The notes under the pieces: generated by a model
What the model was told of the DNA's origin: nothing
Databases searched by the model: none
The model's input: only the letters and a program-made list of their open reading frames with translations
Source: Curvibacter sp. GWA2_64_110
GTDB lineage: Bacteria > Pseudomonadota > Gammaproteobacteria > Burkholderiales > Burkholderiaceae_C
Length of the DNA stretch: 64,000 nucleotides
Assembly (NCBI GenBank): GCA_001797315.1
Contig: MGPC01000013.1
Coordinates: 95,492 to 159,491, forward strand
Reading direction: 5' to 3'
Position numbers and translations under genes: made by a program
In this document: positions 20,667-31,442 of the stretch, one piece after another
Layout: each line of letters begins with the position of its first letter
Position numbering within the stretch: position 1 is the first letter of the stretch

Positions 20667-22641
20667 GCGCAGCCAGCAACTCCAGCACCTCATCCTCCGA
20701 GCGGATTCGACGCATGGGCGGCAAGGCAGCCAGCAGACGTCGACCATACCCCATGCTCAGCAATCGGGTGTCGCACAGAACCAGCACCCCCCGATCGGTC
20801 TCGCGCCGGATCAGGCGCCCGGCCCCCTGCTTGAAGGCCACCGCCGCCTCCGGCACAAAGTAGTCGTTGAACGGGCTGCGCCCGGTTTCTTCCAGGCGTT
20901 TGGCACGGGCCTGCACCAATGGATCGTTGGGCGGCGGAAACGGCAGCTTGTCAATGAACACCAGTTGAAGGGCATCACCGGGAATATCGACCCCCTCCCA
21001 GAACGAAGCGGAGGCCACCAGAATGCAGCCGGGTTGCCCAGGCCCCGCCCCTTGGCGAAAGCGTGCCATCAACTCGCGCTTGGGCAACTGCCCCTGGGCA
21101 AGCACCTGCAAATCAGTGCCTTCCGGCAAATGCGCCTGCACCGCTTCGCTGACCGCGCGCAAGGCACGCAAGGTGGTGGTCAGCACCAAGGTCCGACCAC
21201 CCAGCAGGGAAGCCATGCGGACGACCAAGGCCGCCACCTGCTCGCTGTGGGCCGGGTCTGCCGGTTTGGGCAGGTTCGCGGGAACATACAAAGCGGCCTG
21301 CTGCGGATAATCAAATGGGCTGTCCACCCGCAGTATCTCGGCCTGCGTCAAACCACAAGGCTCGGTGAACCAACTCAAGGCGGCATCGTCGCCGAGTGTG
21401 GCCGAGGTAAAAATCCAGGACTTCCCAGCCTCGGCAGCTTCCGTCGGCGCCAACAGCCGGTTCTGCACGGCCGCGGAAATATCCAGTGGCGATTCCACCA
21501 GGCGCAACTGGCTGCCGACATCCAGCCAACGTACCGAGCCGGGCTCGCAATTGCGAATGAAAAAGTCCGTCAGGGCCGCCAAGCCCCCCGCTCGCTCCTG
21601 CAGACGCACGAAATCCGGCGAGATTTCGCTCACCGTCGCCAGTGCAGTAACCGCCTCATGGCAGGCATTTTGCAGCGCGACCAGGGCATCCCGCCACACC
21701 AGCGGTTCAATATGGCCAGGTGCGACCCCTGTCCAGCCCTGCTTGGTACCGGGGAACGACCGACCCGCGCACAAACGCAGGTCGCGCGCGGCCCGCTCCA
21801 GTACCGAGGCGCATTGTGACCAGTCCACCAGTCCCCGGGCCTGCTGCAGACCACAGGCCAGCATGTCGCGGGCGAAATCCAGCAGTTGCCCGGTCGAGAG
21901 TTGTCGTCCGAGAAACTGGACTCCGGTTTCATTGAGCTGATGCGCCTCATCAAAAATGACGGTCCTGACCGTCGGCAGCAATTCAGCCATGCCGGATTCG
22001 CGCACGGCCAGATCGGCAAAAAACAGATGGTGGTTGATGACCACCACGTCGGCCGCCAGCGCTTCGCGGCGCGCTAGATTCACACGGCAGTCACGAAACG
22101 TCGGACACTGGCTGCCCAGGCAGTTCTCGCGCGTGGACGTCACCAGCGGAACAAGCGGTGAGCGCTCATCCAGCCCGGGCAATTCGGCCAGGTCTCCAGT
22201 ACGGGTCTGTTGCGCCCAGATCTCGATCCGCGCCAAGGCACGGGCCACCCCAGGTTCTGATGAAGAAATGTCATGCCGCGCCAACTCCATGCGATGCAGG
22301 CACAGATAGCTGCCGCGCCCCTTGAGCAGCGCTGTGCGGACAGGGACACCCAAGGCCGTGATCAGGCGCGGCAAATCACGTGCGTAGAGCTGGTCCTGCA
22401 GGGTCTTGGTGGCAGTGGACAGCAAGATCCGTTCGCCGCTGAGCAAGGCCGGCACCAGGTAGGAGAAGGTCTTGCCAACACCCGTCCCGGCTTCCACCAC
22501 CAGCGCACCGCCCTGCTCTATCGTCCGGGCCACGGCCAAGGCCATCTCGGTCTGGCCCGGACGCAGCCGGAACTCCTCCACGGCACGCGCCAGCACGCTG
22601 CCAGGCGCGAACGCCTCCTGAACCAGGGTCTGCAAACTCAT
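20629..22641 (-). CDS. ATP-dependent DNA helicase, DinG/YoaA family
   Basis: This is an XPD/Rad3-like superfamily 2 helicase with 5'-3' polarity expected from the family. The 670-residue product has the Walker A EAGTGVGKTFSYL near residue 50, a four-cysteine FeS cluster region (CLHRM, then NCLGSQCPTFRDC), the DEAH box in TVIFDEAHQLNETG and C-terminal motif VI GRLIRRETDRG. It resembles YoaA/DinG, implicated in R-loop and replication repair. It is convergent with bamD, with a 38-bp overlap of the 3' ends. Confidence 0.92.
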   Translation of the reverse strand: MSLQTLVQEAFAPGSVLARAVEEFRLRPGQTEMALAVARTIEQGGALVVEAGTGVGKTFSYLVPALLSGERILLSTATKTLQDQLYARDLPRLITALGVPVRTALLKGRGSYLCLHRMELARHDISSSEPGVARALARIEIWAQQTRTGDLAELPGLDERSPLVPLVTSTRENCLGSQCPTFRDCRVNLARREALAADVVVINHHLFFADLAVRESGMAELLPTVRTVIFDEAHQLNETGVQFLGRQLSTGQLLDFARDMLACGLQQARGLVDWSQCASVLERAARDLRLCAGRSFPGTKQGWTGVAPGHIEPLVWRDALVALQNACHEAVTALATVSEISPDFVRLQERAGGLAALTDFFIRNCEPGSVRWLDVGSQLRLVESPLDISAAVQNRLLAPTEAAEAGKSWIFTSATLGDDAALSWFTEPCGLTQAEILRVDSPFDYPQQAALYVPANLPKPADPAHSEQVAALVVRMASLLGGRTLVLTTTLRALRAVSEAVQAHLPEGTDLQVLAQGQLPKRELMARFRQGAGPGQPGCILVASASFWEGVDIPGDALQLVFIDKLPFPPPNDPLVQARAKRLEETGRSPFNDYFVPEAAVAFKQGAGRLIRRETDRGVLVLCDTRLLSMGYGRRLLAALPPMRRIRSEDEVLELLAALTRTSTTDPTSI

Positions 22642-22644
22642 GCG

Positions 22645-22881
22645 TCAGGCTGGCTCGTTGGGCGTGAGACTGCGTTCAAGACGCGTAATTTCGTCGCGCA
22701 GGATCAGGCGTCTCTTCTTGAGTCGCCGGATCAGCAGTTCGTCCAGGGGCAAGGCCTGGCTGAGACGGTCGATCATGGCGTCAAGATCGGCATGCTCGAT
22801 GCGCAGCTCGATCAGGTGACGTTCGGGGGAGTGGAGATTGGAGTCCAAGAGTCGCAGTAAAAAGACAAACCGGGGAAGCAA
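22645..22881 (-). CDS. DUF465 (YdcH-like) small protein
   Basis: This is a 78-residue, mostly helical, charged protein. HADLDAMIDRLSQALPLDEL and RRLKKRRLILRDEITRLE match the DUF465/YdcH family, whose function is unknown. There is no in-frame ATG. The TTG at 22881 has a GAGG four bases upstream; a later TTG at 22848 (67 residues) begins closer to the family's usual N-terminus and is a real alternative. It lies 3 bp upstream of the helicase gene, so they are probably co-transcribed. Confidence 0.75.
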   Translation of the reverse strand: MLPRFVFLLRLLDSNLHSPERHLIELRIEHADLDAMIDRLSQALPLDELLIRRLKKRRLILRDEITRLERSLTPNEPA

Positions 22882-22962
22882 ACATCCTCATCTCCCCGCT
22901 TGCTTCGATAATACGTCTTTCACACCGACTTATCGAGGACTTTGTCCTTCAGGCTGCTGACC

Positions 22963-23721
22963 ATGAGCAAAGGTTATCGACTCACTGCATCAACCGGAAT
23001 CCACAAGGGGGATCGTGAATACCAGCAGGACCAGGTAGCGCTGTTGAACCACCCGCGCATCAACGGCTGCGTGCTGGCGGTCGTAGCCGACGGCATGGGC
23101 GGCCGCAGCGGTGGCCGTACCGCATCGGACCAGGTCATGATGACGGCCAAACAACTGTTTGAGCGCTATGCCCCGGAAACCGACGATGCTCCGACATTGC
23201 TCAAGCAATTGGTACAGGAGGCGCATCTGGTCATCAAGCTGGCCGCCATTTCCTCCGAACAGGAACCACACAGCACGCTGGCGGCCTTCCTGATCAACCC
23301 GGGTGGTGACTGCCACTGGATCCATGCCGGCGACTCGCGCATCTACCATTACCACGACGATCGACTGGTCAGGCGCACACTCGACCACTCCTATGTCCAG
23401 ACACTGGTCGAGGGCGGCAGCATCACGGAAGAGGAGGCCAATGTCCACCCCCAATCCAATATCCTGATGGGCTGCCTGGGAACGGAAAGCGATCCCCCCA
23501 TGGAGATGCATTTCATCCCTCAGCTACGCCCCGGCGACACCCTGATGGCCTGCAGCGATGGGGTCTGGCACTACTTCAACAGCGCAGAACTTGGGGCAGC
23601 CCTGTCCAGCCTGTCAGCCCGGGAAGCCAGCGAATTCCTGATTGACAAAGCCCGCTCACGCGCCCATGGCAGCGGCGACAACCTGTCGCTGGTCATCGTC
23701 AAGCTCGAACCGCTGGATTGA
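22963..23721 (+). CDS. PP2C-family serine/threonine protein phosphatase
   Basis: This is a cytosolic Mn/Mg-dependent Ser/Thr phosphatase of the PPM/PP2C type, 252 residues. The metal-binding signatures are clear: VVADGMGGRSGG, HAGDSRIYHY, ACSDGVWHY and GSGDNLSLVIV. The ATG at 22963 is preferred over an upstream in-frame TTG at 22942 because the conserved N-terminal domain begins just after it. No partner kinase gene is adjacent, so its substrate is unknown. A two-gene or type VI secretion context is not seen. Confidence 0.9.
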   Translation: MSKGYRLTASTGIHKGDREYQQDQVALLNHPRINGCVLAVVADGMGGRSGGRTASDQVMMTAKQLFERYAPETDDAPTLLKQLVQEAHLVIKLAAISSEQEPHSTLAAFLINPGGDCHWIHAGDSRIYHYHDDRLVRRTLDHSYVQTLVEGGSITEEEANVHPQSNILMGCLGTESDPPMEMHFIPQLRPGDTLMACSDGVWHYFNSAELGAALSSLSAREASEFLIDKARSRAHGSGDNLSLVIVKLEPLD

Positions 23722-23728
23722 AACCGAT

Positions 23729-24364
23729 TCACGGCGGGGTGGGCAAGGGCCGGACCGGTGGCTGGCCCACCTTGTCGGCCAGCGCCTTGTCACGCCGTGC
23801 CCTGTTTTCCTTTGCCTGGCGCTGTTTTTCTTCGAATTCCTGCTTGTCGGCGGCCCGGCTTTCCGCCGTAGGCCGGTCGCTGCTCTTGTCCCGCTCACTG
23901 CGAGGCGCCGCCGAAAGCCGGTCCTTCTCGGATTGCAGTTTGTCCACCTTCTTTTGCTCAGCCCGCTCCAGCCGTTCCTTGTGGTCCTGAATGGCGGCCT
24001 CACGCTTCTCCGCGGCTTCCTGCAGCGCGGCAGGCGAGGACTTCTCTTCCAGCCGCTGAACCTCTTCCACACCTTTTTGCCGGCGCTGCTCGTCATTGAC
24101 GGCGATCTCCTGGCGCCGCAGATCCTCCATCACCAGGCGGCGCTTAACACGCACCTGGCGTAGACAGTCATTGACCGCAAACCGCTGGTAACAGGCGGCC
24201 TCCTCCTTGGCGTAGTGTGCTTCCTGTCGTCTTCGCTCCACCTGAATGCGGTCGAGTTCAACTTGAAAGGCATCGGTGGCAGGCGCGGCCGGCTCTTGCA
24301 CTTGCTGCGCCTGCAGCCCGGAGCCTGCAAGGCCGATGAACAGGAAGAGAAACCAGTTTTTCAT
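23729..24364 (-). CDS. Hypothetical exported coiled-coil protein
   Basis: This gene is not recognised. The 211-residue product has a plausible signal peptide (FLFLFIGLAGSGLQAQ). A long, highly charged helical region rich in Arg, Glu, Lys and Gln follows, for example RRLVMEDLRRQEIAVND and AAEKREAAIQDHKERLER, predicted as coiled coil. Two cysteines (ACYQRF and NDCLRQ) could form a disulfide in the periplasm. Its ATG overlaps the zapE stop, so it is the downstream gene of a zapE operon. A cell-envelope role is inferred. Confidence 0.75.
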   Translation of the reverse strand: MKNWFLFLFIGLAGSGLQAQQVQEPAAPATDAFQVELDRIQVERRRQEAHYAKEEAACYQRFAVNDCLRQVRVKRRLVMEDLRRQEIAVNDEQRRQKGVEEVQRLEEKSSPAALQEAAEKREAAIQDHKERLERAEQKKVDKLQSEKDRLSAAPRSERDKSSDRPTAESRAADKQEFEEKQRQAKENRARRDKALADKVGQPPVRPLPTPP

Positions 24365-25461
24365 GTCAGTCGAGTATCCACCACGCGCCGATCAAGGGAA
24401 AGGAACTCCTGCGATTGCATTTCATTAAGCCGCGACACGGTACGCGGAAATTCGTGCACCAGAGGACCCTCGGTATACAACGCTTCCGGTGGTACCGCCG
24501 CCGACATGATGAGCTTGACGCGCCGGTCGTACAACACATCAACCAGCCAGGTGAAGCGCCGTGCCTCGGACGCCATGCGCACCGGCATGTGCGGCACGTC
24601 GCTCAAGAATACAGTGTGGAACTGGGTCGCAATTTCCAGATAGTCATTCTGCGAGCGAGGGCCGCCGCATAGGGTCCGGAAGTCGAACCAGACCACGCCG
24701 CCGGCCTTGCGCCGGGCGCGAATCTCGCGCGCCTCGATATGCAGTGCCGGATCCTCGTCCTGCGTTTCGGCCAGCCGGTTGAAGGCCTCGGTCATGGCCG
24801 CATCGGCCTCGGGCCCGAGCGGCGTGTGGTAGAGCTTCACATGCTCCATGGCACGACGGCGGTAGTCGGTGCCGTTATCCACGTTGACGATCTCAAGTTT
24901 CTGGTTGAGCAACGCAATGGCAGGCAGGATGCGCTCACGGTGCAGCCCATTGGGGTAAAGCTCGTCAGGCTGGAAGTTGGATGTGGCCACCAGACCGACG
25001 CCATTGTCAAACAGCGCCGCCAGCAGGCGGTGCAGGATCATGGCATCGGTGATGTCGGCCACATGGAACTCATCGAAGCAGATGAGCTTGTACTTCAGTG
25101 CCATGCGCTCGGCCAGCGCATTGAGCGGGTTGACCGTGCCCTGCAGCTCTGCCAGCTCGCGATGCACCTCGCGCATGAACTCGTGGAAATGCAGCCGGGT
25201 CTTGCGCTTGAGCGGCACGGCATTGAAAAAGCAGTCCATCAGAAAGCTCTTGCCGCGCCCCACGCCGCCATACATGTACACCCCTTTGGGAATGTCGGGG
25301 TTGTTGATGAGTTTTTTCAGCGCGTTGGAGCGCTTTTCCTTGTACTTGGCCCATTCGGCGGCACAGCGGTCCAGCGCGACAACCGCACGCAACTGCGCGG
25401 GGTCACTCCCGTAACCCCGCGTCTTGAGTTCAGACTGATAAGCCTCGAGTACCGCAGCCAA
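24361..25461 (-). CDS. zapE: Cell division protein ZapE (AFG1-like ATPase)
   Basis: ZapE is an AFG1-family AAA-like ATPase that associates with the division machinery. The 366-residue product has Walker A YGGVGRGKSFLMD, Walker B LICFDEFHVADI and ATSNFQPDELYPNGL. The only plausible start is the TTG at 25461, where AGGTG lies seven bases upstream and the family's N-terminal region begins. It lies 15 bp downstream of the lpd gene of the 2-oxoglutarate dehydrogenase operon and may be transcribed with it. Confidence 0.93.
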   Translation of the reverse strand: MAAVLEAYQSELKTRGYGSDPAQLRAVVALDRCAAEWAKYKEKRSNALKKLINNPDIPKGVYMYGGVGRGKSFLMDCFFNAVPLKRKTRLHFHEFMREVHRELAELQGTVNPLNALAERMALKYKLICFDEFHVADITDAMILHRLLAALFDNGVGLVATSNFQPDELYPNGLHRERILPAIALLNQKLEIVNVDNGTDYRRRAMEHVKLYHTPLGPEADAAMTEAFNRLAETQDEDPALHIEAREIRARRKAGGVVWFDFRTLCGGPRSQNDYLEIATQFHTVFLSDVPHMPVRMASEARRFTWLVDVLYDRRVKLIMSAAVPPEALYTEGPLVHEFPRTVSRLNEMQSQEFLSLDRRVVDTRLT

Positions 25462-25476
25462 GCCGGTGCACCTGGC

Positions 25477-26904
<1,428 letters not shown>

Positions 26905-26925
26905 AGGTATTCCAATCGTTGGTTC

Positions 26926-27046
26926 AAAGCGTAGCGAGCGGCCTCAGGGCAAGGCGCGGGTGGCGAGCAACCGGAACGTACTCAAGGTACGTGAGGATTG
27001 CGCGAACGGGACCCGCAACGCCGCCATGAGGTCGCGCAGTAGCTTT
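26926..27046. repeat. 121-bp imperfect palindromic intergenic repeat
   Basis: Between lpd and odhB lies a long imperfect inverted repeat. The outer arms AAAGC/GCTTT, internal GGCCTCA/TGAGGTC and GCGGGT/ACCCGC, and a perfect centre CGTAC-TCAAG-GTACG at 26977-26991 pair symmetrically about position 26985. The right end reaches the odhB stop codon. It has the size and symmetry of intergenic mosaic or REP-like elements. It could fold in the operon mRNA and tune lpd expression. Confidence 0.7.
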
Positions 27047-28296
27047 TAGATATCAAACAGCAGGCGGGCCGGGTCTTCCAGCGCTTCCTTCATCGCCACC
27101 AGACCCAGCACGGCTTCGCGGCCGTCGATGATGCGATGGTCGTAGCTCATGGCCAGGTAGTTGATCGGGCGGATCACGATCTGGCCGTTCTCCACCACGG
27201 CACGGTCCTTGGTGGCGTGCACGCCCAGGATGGCCGACTGCGGCGGGTTGATGATGGGGGTGGACAGCATGGAGCCGAAGACACCACCGTTGGAGATGGA
27301 GAAGGTGCCGCCGGTCATCTCCTCGATACCCAGCTTGCCGTCGCGCGCCTTGGCGCCGTACTCGGCAATCTTCTTCTCGATGTCGGCAAAGCTCATCTGG
27401 TCGGCATTGCGCAGGATCGGCACCACCAGACCGCGCGGCGAACCGACGGCAATACCGATGTCGAAGTAACCGTGGTAGACGATGTCGTTGCCGTCCACCG
27501 AGGCGTTGAGCACCGGGTACTTCTTCAGCGCATGCACGGCCGCCTTGACGAAGAAGCTCATGAAGCCGATCTTGACGCCGTGCTCCTTCTCGAACTTGTC
27601 CTGAAAGCGCTTGCGCATTTCCATCACCGGCGCCATGTTCACCTCGTTGAAGGTGGTCAGGATGGCGTTGGTGGATTGCGACTGCAGCAGGCGCTCGGCC
27701 ACGCGAGCACGCAGGCGGCTCATCGGTACACGCTGCTCCGGGCGCTCGCCCAGGTCGACCGACGGTGCCGCCACTTGCGGCAACGCCTTGGTCGGCACAC
27801 CGGTCGGAATGGCGGCGGGAGCGGCCTTGGCGCCACCGGCCACAGCCGCCAGCACGTCACCCTTGGTCACGCGGCCGTCTTTGCCGGTACCGGCCACGGA
27901 ACCGGCGGCGAGCTGGTTGTCCGCCATCAGCTTGGCGGCGGCCGGCATGGCGACACCCGCCTTGGAGGCCGACACCTGTGCCGCGGCAGTTGCAGGCGCG
28001 GCGGCGGCAGGCGCCGCAGCGGGCGCGGCTGCCGGTGCAGCGGCACCCGCCTTGGCTTCGGTATCGATACGAGCGATTAACTGCTCGGCCACCACTGTGC
28101 CGCCATCACCCACCAGGATTTCGGCCAGCACGCCGGCGGCAGGCGCCGGCACTTCCAGCACCACCTTGTCGGTCTCGATTTCGATCAGGATCTCGTCGGC
28201 TGCGACGGCCTCACCGGCTTTTTTCTTCCACTGCAACATCGTGGCTTCCGCCACGGACTCGGACAGTTGCGGCACTTTGACTTCTACGATAGCCAT
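27046..28296 (-). CDS. odhB: Dihydrolipoyllysine succinyltransferase (E2 of 2-oxoglutarate dehydrogenase)
   Basis: E2 transfers the succinyl group from lipoamide to CoA in the TCA cycle. The 416-residue protein has one N-terminal lipoyl domain ([12 protein letters not shown], modified Lys), an Ala/Pro-rich linker (about residues 78-110), a peripheral-subunit-binding domain ([19 protein letters not shown]) and the catalytic acyltransferase domain ending with [13 protein letters not shown], which holds the active His. It follows odhA by 80 bp and has an ATG at 28296. Confidence 0.96.
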   Translation of the reverse strand: MAIVEVKVPQLSESVAEATMLQWKKKAGEAVAADEILIEIETDKVVLEVPAPAAGVLAEILVGDGGTVVAEQLIARIDTEAKAGAAAPAAAPAAAPAAAAPATAAAQVSASKAGVAMPAAAKLMADNQLAAGSVAGTGKDGRVTKGDVLAAVAGGAKAAPAAIPTGVPTKALPQVAAPSVDLGERPEQRVPMSRLRARVAERLLQSQSTNAILTTFNEVNMAPVMEMRKRFQDKFEKEHGVKIGFMSFFVKAAVHALKKYPVLNASVDGNDIVYHGYFDIGIAVGSPRGLVVPILRNADQMSFADIEKKIAEYGAKARDGKLGIEEMTGGTFSISNGGVFGSMLSTPIINPPQSAILGVHATKDRAVVENGQIVIRPINYLAMSYDHRIIDGREAVLGLVAMKEALEDPARLLFDI

Positions 28297-28376
28297 TTGA
28301 ATTCTTTCCGTATCTTTTTTAGGTTCACGGAACAGGCCTTCAGGCCCGTCCCAAACTGATTAAGAAACTAGCGACC

Positions 28377-31268
28377 TTATTTGCTCAGGACAAAACCCTT
28401 GAGCTTGCCAAAGGCACCGTCAACCAGGGCCTTCTGCTGTTCCTGGTGCAGATGCGAGTAGCCGACCGCCGGCGAAGCCGAGGCTGCACGGCCGGAGTAG
28501 CCCAGCTTCTGGCCTTCGCTCATGTTCTCGTGAATGTTGTGCTGAATGAAGAACCAGGCGCCCTGGTTCTGCGGCTCATCCTGGCACCACACGATCTCGC
28601 CGGCATTCGGGTACTTCTTGAGCTCAGCGGCAAAGGCCTTGTGCGGGAAGGGATAGAGCTGCTCGACACGAATGATGGCCACGTCGTCGGCGCCCTTCTC
28701 TTCACGCTTCTTGACCAGGTCGTAGTAGACCTTGCCGGAACAGGCAATGACACGCTTGACCTTGTCGGCCTTGATGTCCTTCTGCTCGGGGATGACGGTC
28801 TGGAAGCCACCCTTGGTGAACTCGGACAACGGCGAAGTCGCATCCTTGTTGCGCAACAGGGACTTGGGCGTCATGATGATCAGCGGCTTGCGCAGGTTGC
28901 GGACCATCTGGCGGCGCAGCACGTGGAAGATCTGGCTGGCCGTGGTCGGCTGCACCACTTGCATGTTGGTGTCGGCCGCCAGCTGCATGAAGCGCTCCAG
29001 GCGCGCCGAGCTGTGCTCGGGGCCTTGGCCTTCATAACCGTGCGGCAGCATCAGCGTGATGCCGTTGACGCGACCCCACTTCACCTCGCCGGAGGCAATG
29101 AACTGGTCGATCACCACCTGGGCGCCGTTGGCGAAGTCGCCGAACTGCGCTTCCCAGATCACCAGCGTGTTGGGATCGTTGGAGGCGTAGCCGTATTCGA
29201 AGCCCAGCACCGCCTCTTCCGACAGGATGGAGTCGATCACGACGAACGGTGCCTGGTTCTCGGCCACGTTCTGCAAGGGCACATAGGTACCGGTGTCCCA
29301 CTTCTCGCGGTTCTGATCATGGATCACGGCGTGACGGTGGGTAAAGGTACCACGGCCGCAGTCCTCGCCCGACAGACGCACCGGGTAGCCGCTGGCCACC
29401 AGCGAGGCAAACGCCATGTGCTCACCCATGCCCCAGTCCACCGGGATGTCGCCACGGCCCATGGCCGCACGGTCGTCATACACCTTCTTCACCAGCTGGT
29501 GCGGCGTGATGCCGGCGGGAATGGCGGTCAGTTTTTCAGCCAGTCGTTTCCACTCGGCCAACGGAATGGCCGTGTCACCGACATCGGTCCACTTCTTGCC
29601 CAGGAACGGCGACCAGTCGACCGCATATTTGCTCTTGAAGTTGGTCAACACCGGGTCCACCGTGTGCTTGCCCGCATCCATCGCGGCGCGATAGGCCTTC
29701 ACCATATCGTCGCCCAGCGACTCGCCCAGGCCTTGGGCGGCCAGCTTGTCGGCGTAGAGCTTGCGCGTGCCGGGGTGAGCAACGATTTTCTTGTACATCA
29801 GCGGCTGCGTCAGCGCCGGCGTGTCCTGCTCGTTGTGGCCCAGCTTGCGGAAGCAGGTGATGTCCACCACCACGTCCTGGCGGAACTCCATGCGGAATTC
29901 CAGTGCCAGCTGCGTGGCCAGCACCACGGCTTCGGGATCGTCGCCATTGACGTGCAGCACCGGTGCTTCGACCATCTTGACGATGTCGGTGCAGTACACG
30001 GTCGAGCGCATGTCGCGCGGATCGGAGGTGGTGAAACCGATCTGGTTGTTGATGATGATGTGCACCGTGCCACCCGTGGAGTAACCACGGGTCTGGGCCA
30101 GGGCCAGGGTTTCCTGGTTAACGCCTTGGCCACCGAAGGCGGCGTCGCCGTGCACCAGCACCGGCAGCACCTGGCTGCCTGTGGGGTCGCCGCGGCGGTC
30201 CATGCGGGCGCGCACCGAGCCCTCCACCACCGGGTTCACGATTTCCAGGTGCGAGGGGTTGAACGCCAGGCTCAGATGGACCGGGCCGCCGAGGGTCGTA
30301 ACGTCGGAGCTGAAACCCTGGTGGTATTTCACGTCGCCGGCCGGCAGATCTTCCGGTGCGGTGTGGTCAAACTCGGCGAACAGGTCGCCCGGCATCTTGC
30401 CCAGCGAATTCACCAGCACGTTCAGGCGGCCGCGGTGTGCCATACCAATGACGATTTCCTGCACGCCCTTGAGGCCGGCTTGCTGGATCAGTTCATCCAT
30501 GGCGGCAATGAAGCTCTCGCCACCTTCGAGCGAGAAACGTTTCTGGCCGACATACTTGGTATGCAGGTAGCGCTCCAGGCCCTCGGCTGCGGTCAGGCGA
30601 TCAAGAATCTGCTTCTTGCGTTCTGCGCCGAAGCTGGGCTTGCTGCGGATGCTCTCCAGCTTTTGCTGCCACCAGCGTTTTTGCGCCTGGTCGGTGGTGT
30701 GCATGAATTCGGCACCGAGGGTACCGCAGTAGGTTTCGCGCAGCGCGTTGAGCAGCTCGCGCAGCGGCATCGTGGTCTTGCCGAAGAAGGTGTTGCTGGT
30801 ATCGAACACCGTTTCCTGGTCAGCATCGCTGAAACCGTAGAACGAAGGTTCCAGTTCAGGGATGGCCGGGCGCTCGGTGCGCTTGAGGGGATCCAGATCG
30901 GCCCAGCGCTGGCCCACATTGCGGTAGGCGGCAATCAGCTGCTGCGCTGCAGTGCGCTTGCGCCCCATTTCGGCATCGGCACTGGCCACCACCACCTTGG
31001 TACCGCCCTGCTTGGCGCGCTCGGCGAAAGCATTGATGACGGGCAGGTGGGGAATATCCTTGGCGTTCGTGCCATCGACGGCCGGCACATGCTGCAGCGC
31101 GTCGAAATAGTCGCGCCAGTTGTCGGGAACGCTGCCGGGGTTGGCTAGGTAGTTCTCGTACATCTCTTCGACATACGGCGCATTCCCACCAAACAGGTAG
31201 GTATTGCTCTGGTAGGTCTGATAGACAGACGCGGCGGGGTTGGAACCCTGAGAAGTGGATTCACTCAT
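28377..31268 (-). CDS. odhA: 2-oxoglutarate dehydrogenase E1 component
   Basis: This is the thiamine-diphosphate-dependent E1 that decarboxylates 2-oxoglutarate and succinylates the E2 lipoyl group. The 963-residue protein has the N-terminal family segment (SNTYLFGGNAPYVEEMYE), the active-site region IGMAHRGRLNVLVNSLGKM, HGDAAFGGQGVNQETLALA, INNQIGFTTSDPR and the transketolase-like C-terminal half. A strong GGAGGTC lies eight bases before the ATG, and a perfect 7-bp hairpin sits immediately upstream of it. It is the first gene of the odh operon. Confidence 0.97.
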   Translation of the reverse strand: MSESTSQGSNPAASVYQTYQSNTYLFGGNAPYVEEMYENYLANPGSVPDNWRDYFDALQHVPAVDGTNAKDIPHLPVINAFAERAKQGGTKVVVASADAEMGRKRTAAQQLIAAYRNVGQRWADLDPLKRTERPAIPELEPSFYGFSDADQETVFDTSNTFFGKTTMPLRELLNALRETYCGTLGAEFMHTTDQAQKRWWQQKLESIRSKPSFGAERKKQILDRLTAAEGLERYLHTKYVGQKRFSLEGGESFIAAMDELIQQAGLKGVQEIVIGMAHRGRLNVLVNSLGKMPGDLFAEFDHTAPEDLPAGDVKYHQGFSSDVTTLGGPVHLSLAFNPSHLEIVNPVVEGSVRARMDRRGDPTGSQVLPVLVHGDAAFGGQGVNQETLALAQTRGYSTGGTVHIIINNQIGFTTSDPRDMRSTVYCTDIVKMVEAPVLHVNGDDPEAVVLATQLALEFRMEFRQDVVVDITCFRKLGHNEQDTPALTQPLMYKKIVAHPGTRKLYADKLAAQGLGESLGDDMVKAYRAAMDAGKHTVDPVLTNFKSKYAVDWSPFLGKKWTDVGDTAIPLAEWKRLAEKLTAIPAGITPHQLVKKVYDDRAAMGRGDIPVDWGMGEHMAFASLVASGYPVRLSGEDCGRGTFTHRHAVIHDQNREKWDTGTYVPLQNVAENQAPFVVIDSILSEEAVLGFEYGYASNDPNTLVIWEAQFGDFANGAQVVIDQFIASGEVKWGRVNGITLMLPHGYEGQGPEHSSARLERFMQLAADTNMQVVQPTTASQIFHVLRRQMVRNLRKPLIIMTPKSLLRNKDATSPLSEFTKGGFQTVIPEQKDIKADKVKRVIACSGKVYYDLVKKREEKGADDVAIIRVEQLYPFPHKAFAAELKKYPNAGEIVWCQDEPQNQGAWFFIQHNIHENMSEGQKLGYSGRAASASPAVGYSHLHQEQQKALVDGAFGKLKGFVLSK

Positions 31269-31283
31269 ATTTCGCTGACCTCC

Positions 31284-31300
31284 GTTTCCCTGCGGGAAAC
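31284..31300 (-). promoter_or_regulatory. Perfect hairpin abutting the odhA ribosome site
   Basis: GTTTCCC and GGGAAAC form a perfect 7-bp stem with a three-base loop. On the odhA (minus) strand it ends next to the GGAGGTC Shine-Dalgarno. It could stabilise the leader or affect initiation. On the plus strand it is followed by TTTT and could be read as a weak terminator, but no plus-strand gene ends there. Confidence 0.4.
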
Positions 31301-31409
31301 TTTTAGCTGGTTGAAAAAACCTTCCGCGACACGGCTAAACCGGTTGGCGGATGCGACTGTGGCTGGAAGGGCCTAGTACAGGCGTGATTGTGCCATTGAA
31401 TTGGCATCG

Positions 31410-31435
31410 CCGTGGAAAACTTATGCTTTCCACGG
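31410..31435 (-). terminator. Hairpin between odhA and prpE
   Basis: CCGTGGAAA and TTTCCACGG form a perfect 9-bp stem around an eight-base loop, seven bases past the prpE stop. There is no strong T-run, so it may act as a terminator or as an mRNA 3' end stabiliser for prpE. Confidence 0.5.
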
Positions 31436-31442
31436 CTGCGGC

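Noticed and set aside
26926..27046. Intrinsic terminator between odhB and lpd
   Set aside because: The palindrome is long and imperfect without a T-run, so it reads as a repeat element rather than a standard terminator.
28446..31148. Plus-strand open frame of about 900 codons
   Set aside because: Antisense to odhA over almost its whole length; no recognisable domain.
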